Assembly (NCBI GenBank): GCA_016212345.1
Contig: JACRGM010000221.1
Location: 1-10,536 of the forward strand
Source of the DNA: Nitrospinota bacterium
GTDB taxonomy: Bacteria > Nitrospinota > Nitrospinia > SZUA-224
Reading direction: 5' to 3'
Length of the DNA: 10,536 nucleotides
A program made the position numbers and the translations under genes. Below, one piece after another: positions 1-6,368 of the stretch; position 1 is the stretch's first letter; each line of letters opens with the position of its first letter. The notes under the pieces were generated by a model. The model ran no database searches, was not told the DNA's origin, and saw only the letters and a program-made list of their open reading frames with translations.

Positions 1-126
1 GGCATTGGAAATGACCCACGATGTTCAAACTGTATGATGCACTGTGGTTTTGAACCGACCGTTATAAAAGAGGTAGGAAACAGACTATCTGATATCTGGG
101 AAATGATTGTGTGGAATCTCTCTTGA
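1..126 (+). CDS. hpnH: C-terminal end of HpnH-like radical SAM protein (adenosyl-hopene synthesis), 5' cut by window
   Basis: Frame 1 of the plus strand is open from base 1 to a TGA at 124-126 and gives 41 residues. It carries the cysteine-rich block RCSNCMMHCGFEPT (fragment residues 7-20, Cys 8, 11 and 15). This is typical of the DUF3463 C-terminal region of HpnH, which follows the radical-SAM domain. HpnH joins a 5'-deoxyadenosyl group to diploptene, the first step of C35 hopanoid side-chain synthesis. The radical-SAM CxxxCxxC motif itself lies outside the window. The neighbouring gene dxs makes isoprenoid precursors, which fits a hopanoid locus. The gene converges on dxs and its last 42 bases overlap the dxs 3' end. 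Another DUF3463 radical-SAM paralogue cannot be excluded from this short piece. Confidence 0.82.
   Translation, partial: GIGNDPRCSNCMMHCGFEPTVIKEVGNRLSDIWEMIVWNLS
85..126. other. Convergent 3' overlap of hpnH and dxs
   Basis: The hpnH stop (TGA, 124-126) lies beyond the dxs stop (TAG, 87-85), so both genes use these 42 bp. The codon boundaries coincide, so each hpnH codon is the exact reverse complement of a dxs codon: hpnH Leu-Ser-Asp-Ile-Trp pairs with dxs stop-Arg-Ile-Asp-Pro, and so on. There is therefore no space for a conventional terminator between the two genes. Confidence 0.85.
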
Positions 127-2034
127 TGGTCTTGAAGACACGCCCATCTTCCTTAAGGGTCTGCTCTCAAAGACCTCTCTTATGATCCTTGAAATCCCAC
201 CTTCATCAAGACCGTAGTTCTTCCTTATTATCTGTGGAGAGCCATGTGCGACAAATTCATCAGGGATACCGATTCTTTTAACCCTTACATCTGTCAACCC
301 ACTCTCACTCAGATATTCCAATACAGCACTTCCGAACCCTCCTTGTAACACATTCTCCTCTATAGTCACTATAAACCCTATCTTCTTTGCTAATTTTCCT
401 ATCAAATCTGTATCCAACGGTTTAATAAAACGGGCATTGATCACAGTAGCGTTGATCCCATCAAGTTCCAATTGAACGGCTGACTCTAGTGCAGGATAGA
501 CTGTATTTCCGATAGCAAGGATTACTACATCCTTCCCATCCCTTAATACCTCTGCAATGCCCATCTCTATGGAGATCAATTTCTTATCAATAGGCACCCC
601 TACACCACTTCCCCTTGGATAACGTACCGCGGCCGGCCCATGATAATCGAGTGCAGTCCTTAACATATGCCTTAACTCATTCTCATCCTTGGGGGCCATT
701 ACTACCATATTAGGGAGTGAACGGAGATAGGATATATCAAAGAGTCCCTGGTGAGTGGGGCCATCTTCCCCCACCAATCCAGCTCTATCTATGGCAAATG
801 TAACAGGAAGGTTCATTATACATACATCGTGGAGAATCTGATCATAGGCGCGCTGGAGAAAGGTTGAGTAGATAGCCACAACCGGTTTGAACCCCTCCAA
901 TGCCATGCCCCCTGCAAATGTCACCGCATGTTGCTCAGCTATACCTACATCATAAAACCTGTGAGGGAACTCAGTTGCAAACCTATCTAACCCAGTACCA
1001 TCTGCCATAGCTGCTGTAATACCAATAATCCTTTCATCCTCTCTGGCGATCTCTACCAATGTCTTACTGAAGATATCTGTATAGGAAGGAGGCGTCTCTT
1101 TCTTTATAAAATTCCCTGTCTTAATATCAAATGGAGGGGTACCGTGAAAGGAATCTGCCTCTTTCTCTGCAGGTGGATAACCCTTACCCTTTTTTGTGAC
1201 AACATGGATGAGGATCGGTCCTTTCAATTTCTTTACACTATTAAATGTATCCAGAAGATGGGGGATGTTGTGTCCATCTATTGGGCCTACATACTTAAAT
1301 CCAAGGTCCTCAAACAGCCTTCCTGGTACAAATATCCCTTTGATAGCCTCCTCCACACGCTCGGCAAATCTTACCATCTGATTTCCTATACGAGGGATGG
1401 CCTTGAAGATCATCTCTACTTCACTCCTCATCTTATTGAATAGTTGCCCCGTAAGTATGCGGTTTAGATGCACAGATAGGGCCCCCACATTCGGTGATAT
1501 AGACATTTCATTATCATTAAGTATCACAATCATATCACTATTCAATGCCCCTCCATTATTCAATCCCTCAAAGGCCAGACCTGCTGTCATGGAGCCATCC
1601 CCGATAACTGCTATAACCGAATTATCCTCACACCTCACATCCCTAGACTTGGCAAGGGCCAACGCAACAGAGATAGATGTCCCGCTATGTCCCGTGTTAA
1701 AGGTATCATATATACTCTCATCCCTCTTGGGAAAACCACTGATACCCTGATACTGTCGAAGGGTATGAAACCTCTCTCTCCTCCCTGTTAAGAGCTTGTG
1801 TGTATATGTCTGATGTCCTACATCCCATATGATCTTATCTACTGGGGCATTGAATACATAATGGATAGCTATTGTTAATTCAACAACACCAAGATTCGAG
1901 GCTAGATGTCCCCCTGTCTTAGAGACAGTATTGATAATAACCTCTCTGATCTCCTCTGCCAGTTTTGGGAGATCATACCTCGGTATCTGTTTTAGATCAT
2001 CAGGATTATTGATCCTTTCCAAAAGAGTTGACAT
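85..2034 (-). CDS. dxs: 1-deoxy-D-xylulose-5-phosphate synthase
   Basis: Dxs condenses pyruvate and glyceraldehyde 3-phosphate to 1-deoxyxylulose 5-phosphate, the entry step of the MEP isoprenoid pathway. It is cytosolic and uses thiamine diphosphate and Mg2+. The 649-residue product has all expected landmarks: GGHLASNLG (41-49), DVGHQTYTHK (71-80), the ThDP motif GDGSMTAG (145-152) with its downstream NDNEMSIS (173-180), the catalytic glutamate in GIAEQHAV (Glu367), and DRAGLVGEDGPTHQG (416-430). The C-terminal transketolase domain follows from about 500. The ATG is preceded by GGGAGGG with six bases between. Bacterial Dxs is usually about 620-640 residues; homology seems to end near residue 624, leaving an Arg/Ser/His-rich tail of about 25 residues whose last 13 lie antisense to hpnH. 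It is the last gene of the minus-strand unit, 18 bp after ispA. Confidence 0.97.
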   Translation of the reverse strand: MSTLLERINNPDDLKQIPRYDLPKLAEEIREVIINTVSKTGGHLASNLGVVELTIAIHYVFNAPVDKIIWDVGHQTYTHKLLTGRRERFHTLRQYQGISGFPKRDESIYDTFNTGHSGTSISVALALAKSRDVRCEDNSVIAVIGDGSMTAGLAFEGLNNGGALNSDMIVILNDNEMSISPNVGALSVHLNRILTGQLFNKMRSEVEMIFKAIPRIGNQMVRFAERVEEAIKGIFVPGRLFEDLGFKYVGPIDGHNIPHLLDTFNSVKKLKGPILIHVVTKKGKGYPPAEKEADSFHGTPPFDIKTGNFIKKETPPSYTDIFSKTLVEIAREDERIIGITAAMADGTGLDRFATEFPHRFYDVGIAEQHAVTFAGGMALEGFKPVVAIYSTFLQRAYDQILHDVCIMNLPVTFAIDRAGLVGEDGPTHQGLFDISYLRSLPNMVVMAPKDENELRHMLRTALDYHGPAAVRYPRGSGVGVPIDKKLISIEMGIAEVLRDGKDVVILAIGNTVYPALESAVQLELDGINATVINARFIKPLDTDLIGKLAKKIGFIVTIEENVLQGGFGSAVLEYLSESGLTDVRVKRIGIPDEFVAHGSPQIIRKNYGLDEGGISRIIREVFESRPLRKMGVSSRPSREIPHNHFPDIR

Positions 2035-2052
2035 ACTGATCCCTCCCCTAAA

Positions 2053-2943
2053 TCAGAAATTCCTTGAGATAAAGAAGTTAGCAATATCTCTCAAGACATC
2101 AGCCTTGCTACCAAAGATCTTAAGCGAACTGATGCCATCCTCCACAAGCCGATTTGCCATCCGCCTCGATTCCTCCACTCCAAAAAGGGCGGGGTATGTA
2201 ACCTTCTTATTCTCTATATCACTCCCAATAGCCTTTCCCAATCTTTTCTCATCCCCTTCAAGATCAAGGATATCATCTATTATCTGGAAGGCAAGACCTA
2301 TATCCTTGCCATAAGAGATCAATGCATCCCTCTCATCGGAACTCCCCTCACTCAAGATTGCACCACATTTAATAGATGCCATTATCAATGAACCTGTCTT
2401 ATGGGCATGTATATATTCTATAGTGGTCATATCTACCTCTTTTCCCTCTGACTGAATATCAACCACCTGTCCTCCTATTGTCCCCAGAGAACCAACAGCC
2501 ATGGCCATCTCATTGACAGCCGATAAGAGGACCGATGGGGGAATAGTACTCATTAGATTATGATCTGTCATTAACTGAAATGCATATGTCAAAAGGGCAT
2601 CCCCTGCCAAGATAGCTATTGCCTCACCAAATACCTTATGATTTGTTAGCTTTCCCCTACGAAGGTCATCATTGTCTAGAGCAGGGAGATCGTCATGAAT
2701 CAGGGTATAGGTATGTATCATCTCAACCCCTGCTGCAAATGGAAGCACATCCTCCCTCCTTCCCCCAATCGTCTCTGCAGATGCAATAATCAGAATTGGA
2801 CGTACCCTCTTACCACCTGCAAATAGACTGTATCTCATAGACTCGTAGATGATAGAAGGAAATTCGTTATCTTGGGGGAGATATCTATCCAATGCCTCAT
2901 CCACCAATTCCTTCATCTCTATAAGGTATCTTTCTATCTCCAA
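2053..2943 (-). CDS. ispA: Farnesyl diphosphate synthase-type polyprenyl synthetase, TTG start
   Basis: A class I trans-prenyltransferase that condenses DMAPP/IPP to geranyl and then farnesyl diphosphate in the cytosol. The 296-residue protein shows GGKRVRP (43-49), the first Asp-rich motif DDLPALDNDD (84-93) followed by LRRG, KT at 182-183, and the second Asp-rich motif DDILD (223-227). The two-residue insertion inside the first motif and Tyr80 four to five residues before it match bacterial FPP synthases of the E. coli IspA type. Geranylgeranyl chain length is possible but less likely. The frame closes with a TGA at 2949-2947, so no upstream ATG exists. The TTG at 2943 has a well-placed AGTAGGG, whereas the next Met is codon 10 (ATG at 2916). 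It lies between metG and dxs, 14 and 18 bp away, and would share their transcript. Confidence 0.94.
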   Translation of the reverse strand: MEIERYLIEMKELVDEALDRYLPQDNEFPSIIYESMRYSLFAGGKRVRPILIIASAETIGGRREDVLPFAAGVEMIHTYTLIHDDLPALDNDDLRRGKLTNHKVFGEAIAILAGDALLTYAFQLMTDHNLMSTIPPSVLLSAVNEMAMAVGSLGTIGGQVVDIQSEGKEVDMTTIEYIHAHKTGSLIMASIKCGAILSEGSSDERDALISYGKDIGLAFQIIDDILDLEGDEKRLGKAIGSDIENKKVTYPALFGVEESRRMANRLVEDGISSLKIFGSKADVLRDIANFFISRNF

Positions 2944-2950
2944 ATTTCAT

Positions 2951-2957
2951 CCCTACT
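2951..2957 (-). promoter_or_regulatory. Ribosome binding site that supports the ispA TTG start
   Basis: On the minus strand AGTAGGG ends seven bases before the TTG at 2943. An ATG at 2950-2948 also lies close by, but it is in another frame and does not read into the IspA protein. The spacing and the upstream in-frame stop favour the TTG. Confidence 0.6.
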
Positions 2958-4544
2958 TTATGCTGACTTTTTCGCCATGAGGGTTTCCTCAATCCTGGGA
3001 AACAACTGTCTTCCCAATCGAATCCTTGTCCCTGGTTTGAGTCTGCCCCATTCCTTCACCTCATTAATATCCTGATCAGATAATTCCTCTTCTATCCCTA
3101 GTTGTCTCCATAACTCCTCTCCTGTCTCAGGCATAAAAGGATAAATGAGAAGGGTGATTATACGGAGCGATTCAAGGATGTTATATATAATGGACGATAA
3201 CCTCTTTTTCCCCTCATCCCTTTTTGCATACCTCCAAGGGGCAGTATCGTCAATATATTTATTAATCCCTCTTACAATATCCCATATCCTTATCAATATA
3301 TTATTGAAGCCAAGCTCATCAATAAGTGGCTCTATCTCAATAATCGCCTTTGTTGATATCTTGATTAATCCCTCATCAAGGTCACCCTTCTCATGGCTGG
3401 GAGGGACCATCCCATTAAAATATTTATTGACCATGCTAAGTGATCTGCTGAGGAGGTTTCCAAGATCATTAGCAAGATCGCTATTTATCCTCCCTATCAT
3501 TGCCTTGTGGGAGAAATCACCATCAATACCGAATGGTATCTCTCTGAGGAGGAAGTATCTCAGGGCATCTGCACCATATTCATCTATCAACATATTCGGC
3601 TCAACTACATTCTGGAAGGACTTTGACATCTTTTTCCCCTCTACAGTCCACCATCCATGACTGAAGATCCTTTTGGGAAGGGGTAAGTCTGCTGACATTA
3701 AAAAGGCAGGCCAATAGACCGCATGAAATCTGAGTATATCCTTTCCTATGATATGGATATCAGCAGGCCAGAATCTTTTAAACCCTTCTTCTTCATCTCC
3801 ATATCCAATCCCTGTTAGATAATTAATCAAGGCATCGAACCAGACATAGATCACATGATCTGGATCTATGGGGAGATGGATTCCCCAATCAAAAGAGGTA
3901 CGGCTCACACTGAGATCCCTCACCCCTCCCTTAATAAAGCTAATGATCTCGTTCCTCCGTGATGGGGGTTGAATGAAATCAGGGTTAGTCTCTATATGTT
4001 GTAGGAGCTTATCCTGATATATAGACATCCTAAAGAAGTAACTCTTCTCCTTTAATCTCTCTATTGGACGACCACAATCCGGGCATTTCCTATCTTTAAG
4101 CTGGGTCTCTGTCCAGAATGTCTCACATGGCGTACAGTACCAGTCCTCATATTCTCCAAGATATATATCCCCCTTTTTATATACTGCCTCAAAAAACCTT
4201 CTTACCCCTTGTTTATGTCGGGTATCAGTGGTTCGGATAAAGCCATCATTCGATATATTGAGTCTCTTCCATAATCCTTTAAATCTCTCAACTACCCTAT
4301 CAGCTAGCTCCTTAGGTGTTTCACCATATTCTTTAGCACTCTGTTCTACCTTCTGACCATGTTCATCACTCCCTGTAAGAAAAAATACCTGGTATCCATA
4401 CAGACGCTTGTATCGTGCAAGGACATCGGCTGCTATCGTTGTATAGGCATGTCCGATATGGGGGATATCATTGACATAGTATATAGGAGTGGTTATATAA
4501 AATCTCTTTAACTCTTCTGACATCTCTGAAGTTATTCCTTTCAC
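2958..4544 (-). CDS. metG: Methionyl-tRNA synthetase, short form without C-terminal tRNA-binding domain
   Basis: Charges initiator and elongator tRNA-Met with methionine in the cytosol. The class I Rossmann core has HIGH (29-32) and KMSKS (305-309). The connective peptide carries four zinc-type cysteines in two CxxC pairs (C137/C140 and C154/C157). The anticodon-binding helical domain contains the NKYIDDTAPW block (428-437). The protein is 528 residues and stops just after the LFPRIEE block, so the EMAP/Trbp111-like dimerisation domain found in longer bacterial MetG is absent. The GTG at 4544 overlaps the ricT stop as GTGA, which suggests translational coupling. An ATG at codon 8 (4523) is an alternative start and would begin closer to the conserved RFYITTPIYY block; neither has ideal Shine-Dalgarno spacing. 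Confidence 0.96.
   Translation of the reverse strand: MKGITSEMSEELKRFYITTPIYYVNDIPHIGHAYTTIAADVLARYKRLYGYQVFFLTGSDEHGQKVEQSAKEYGETPKELADRVVERFKGLWKRLNISNDGFIRTTDTRHKQGVRRFFEAVYKKGDIYLGEYEDWYCTPCETFWTETQLKDRKCPDCGRPIERLKEKSYFFRMSIYQDKLLQHIETNPDFIQPPSRRNEIISFIKGGVRDLSVSRTSFDWGIHLPIDPDHVIYVWFDALINYLTGIGYGDEEEGFKRFWPADIHIIGKDILRFHAVYWPAFLMSADLPLPKRIFSHGWWTVEGKKMSKSFQNVVEPNMLIDEYGADALRYFLLREIPFGIDGDFSHKAMIGRINSDLANDLGNLLSRSLSMVNKYFNGMVPPSHEKGDLDEGLIKISTKAIIEIEPLIDELGFNNILIRIWDIVRGINKYIDDTAPWRYAKRDEGKKRLSSIIYNILESLRIITLLIYPFMPETGEELWRQLGIEEELSDQDINEVKEWGRLKPGTRIRLGRQLFPRIEETLMAKKSA
4541..4544 (-). promoter_or_regulatory. GTGA stop/start overlap joining ricT and metG
   Basis: The ricT stop TGA (4543-4541) shares two bases with the proposed metG GTG start (4544-4542). 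An AAGAAGGG tract lies directly against the GTG, and an AAAGGA follows it 12 bases before the alternative ATG at 4523. Either start would be reached by ribosomes finishing ricT. Confidence 0.55.
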
Positions 4545-5359
4545 CCCTTCTTAAGTTCACTCACCTTCATATCTATCCTTTTACCATCCTCTAACTCTAT
4601 CTTTACAGTTTCCTGAAGTGTGTTATTCTGGATTATCCTACCAATACCTTCAGGGGTTATCACCTTTTTTCCACATTTAGGCATCCCCTTTTTAAGCTCT
4701 TTGTATATCTCATGTTCATACATAAGACAGCACATAAGCCGACCACATATCCCTGATATCTTTACTGGATTAAGGGAGAGATCCTGATCCTTTGCCATCC
4801 TGATAGATACAGGTTCGAATTCCTTTAAGAATAGTGTACAGCAGAGCCTTCTACCACAAGGACCACATCCACCTATCATTCTCGCCTCATCACGTACTCC
4901 AATCTGCTTTAATTCTATCTTTTTCTTGAAATGTTGTGCAAGGTCTTTGACAAGCTCTCTGAAATCAATCCTTCCCTCAGCAGTGAAATAAAAGGTTGCC
5001 TTTCGTCCATCAAAGCTGAAATCTACCCTTATCAGGTTTATAGATAGCCCCTTCTCTGCGGCCTTATCCATACATACCTTAAACGCCTCCTCTTCCAGTT
5101 CTCTATTCCTCTCTACCCGATTTAGATCCTCAGTGGTAACCTTATGAATTACATGCCACAATGTCTTTTTTAGACTATTCTTTTCAATCTTTCTACGTGC
5201 AATAGCTACTGTTCCAAAATCCTCACCAGATTCGGTCTTAACAATACAATGATCTCCCACATTTAAGCTGATATCTGATCTGAAATTGTATACCTTGCCA
5301 TTACTCTTACACCTAACTCCTACTATATATATCTTTTCCTCTTTATCAAGATCGTCCAT
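4541..5359 (-). CDS. ricT: PSP1-domain protein RicT (YaaT)
   Basis: A 272-residue PSP1 (YaaT/RicT) family protein. Two cysteine clusters define it: GGCGPCGRRLCC (163-174, Cys 165, 168, 173, 174) and GICGRLMCC (203-211, Cys 205, 210, 211). In Bacillus subtilis RicT forms a complex with RicA and RicF that carries [4Fe-4S] clusters and affects RNase Y-dependent mRNA processing, competence and biofilm formation. Outside Firmicutes its role is less clear, so function here is inferred from the family only. No ricA or ricF-like gene is in the window. It sits between holB and metG, close to the order known in Firmicutes where yaaT follows holB. Its ATG has AAGGGA three bases upstream, overlapping the holB stop codon, and its own stop overlaps metG. 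Confidence 0.93.
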   Translation of the reverse strand: MDDLDKEEKIYIVGVRCKSNGKVYNFRSDISLNVGDHCIVKTESGEDFGTVAIARRKIEKNSLKKTLWHVIHKVTTEDLNRVERNRELEEEAFKVCMDKAAEKGLSINLIRVDFSFDGRKATFYFTAEGRIDFRELVKDLAQHFKKKIELKQIGVRDEARMIGGCGPCGRRLCCTLFLKEFEPVSIRMAKDQDLSLNPVKISGICGRLMCCLMYEHEIYKELKKGMPKCGKKVITPEGIGRIIQNNTLQETVKIELEDGKRIDMKVSELKKG

Positions 5360-5362
5360 AAA

Positions 5363-5368
5363 TCCCTT
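5363..5368 (-). promoter_or_regulatory. ricT ribosome binding site embedded in the holB stop
   Basis: AAGGGA on the minus strand lies three bases before the ricT ATG and shares its first two bases with the holB TAA stop (5369-5367). Translation of ricT is therefore probably coupled to termination of holB. Confidence 0.65.
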
Positions 5369-6356
5369 ATAGATATCCCATCTCCTCTCCTATTCTCATC
5401 ATCATGACCTCAATGGAGAGATGGAGATTTGCATTCTTTTTTAAAAAGATGATGGTATTCTGAACTGTTTGGAATATATTCTGAACCGTAGAGAATGATA
5501 ACCTCTCTGAAAGTAATCTTAACTCATCAATCATATCGAGATTAACAATAAAATCATGATTCCTAGAGGATTTTAATATTGCTATATCCCTGCATAGATT
5601 TGATAAGTGATCTAACAGGTCATGGATATTATCACCATCCTTTGCCCATATATCTGCCTTAGAAAAGATCGAGCAAACCCCTTCTGCAAGGGGATCTGAA
5701 AGTATAGAAAAGGCGTCCCCCCTATCCTTAAGTGTAGTCTCTATATCGATAGAGATTGCCTTCCCTAATCTTCCATTGGAGAGAGAGGCAATCAATCTCG
5801 CCTCCTCAATTCCAACCCCCTTTTTCTTTATCAATACCTCCATGATCGATTCCACTGGAAGTAGATTAAACCTTATCCCCTGACAGCGAGATATAATAGT
5901 TGGAAGGAGGGTATGAATATTGGTAGATAGCAGTATCAATATTGTCTCATCTGGAGGTTCCTCTAATGTCTTCAGGAATGAGTTTGAGGCCTCATCTGTC
6001 ATCTCATTAATACTATCAAGTATTACGACCTTCCTTCTCCCTTCATAAACCTTAAAATTCACCATCCTTTGAAGCCTCCTTATCTGTTCTATCTTGATAT
6101 ACACCCCCTCAGGATTTATTATTATTACATCAGGATGATTCCCCCCTTCTATCTTTCTACATGAATTACATTCATCACAGGAATCCCCTTTTTCATTTAG
6201 ACAATTCAGTGCCTTTGCAAAGGTTATCGCAGTGAGTCTCTTTCCAATCCCCTCTGGACCAAAGAATAGATAGGCATGACCTACACTCCCATTTCTTAGG
6301 GTATTCTGTAGGATCGTCCATGCCCTATTCTGTCCAATAATATCCTTAAAGGACAT
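5367..6356 (-). CDS. holB: DNA polymerase III delta-prime subunit (clamp loader)
   Basis: A 329-residue AAA+ clamp-loader subunit that helps load the beta sliding clamp at the replication fork. It has a P-loop-like GPEGIGKR (33-40), a four-cysteine zinc module (C52, C60, C63, C66), LKTLEEPP (128-135) and the SRC sensor/arginine-finger motif (156-158). Arg replaces the usual Ser/Thr after the P-loop lysine, and the Walker B region reads VILDSIN (111-117) without the catalytic acidic pair. Both fit delta-prime, which does not hydrolyse ATP, rather than the DnaX tau/gamma subunit. The length is close to the E. coli protein (334). The ATG follows GGGAG at a normal distance. It sits 12 bp after pyrG; tmk, the frequent upstream partner of holB, is not here. 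Confidence 0.94.
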   Translation of the reverse strand: MSFKDIIGQNRAWTILQNTLRNGSVGHAYLFFGPEGIGKRLTAITFAKALNCLNEKGDSCDECNSCRKIEGGNHPDVIIINPEGVYIKIEQIRRLQRMVNFKVYEGRRKVVILDSINEMTDEASNSFLKTLEEPPDETILILLSTNIHTLLPTIISRCQGIRFNLLPVESIMEVLIKKKGVGIEEARLIASLSNGRLGKAISIDIETTLKDRGDAFSILSDPLAEGVCSIFSKADIWAKDGDNIHDLLDHLSNLCRDIAILKSSRNHDFIVNLDMIDELRLLSERLSFSTVQNIFQTVQNTIIFLKKNANLHLSIEVMMMRIGEEMGYL

Positions 6357-6368
6357 AATATCTCCCTC

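Noticed and set aside
129..139. GTCTTGAAGAC, a small inverted repeat just past the hpnH stop, considered as a terminator
   Set aside because: The arms are five bases with a single central base, so no hairpin loop can form, and no T-tract follows. It is also inside dxs coding sequence.
1397..2314. Two plus-strand open frames of 117 and 127 codons opposite dxs and ispA
   Set aside because: They are antisense shadows with Ser/Ile/Leu-rich, low-complexity translations and no family signal. Dxs and IspA are unambiguous in the same region.
3145..3660. A 171-codon open frame on the plus strand, antisense to metG
   Set aside because: It lies wholly inside metG, has no recognisable domain, and its composition is what the complement of an AT-rich, purine-biased gene gives. 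The metG motifs in this stretch are clear.
5367..6356. DnaX (tau/gamma) rather than delta-prime, because of the AAA+ fold and zinc module
   Set aside because: The P-loop ends GKR rather than GKS/T, the Walker B acidic pair is missing, and the length of 329 without a long C-terminal extension fits delta-prime.
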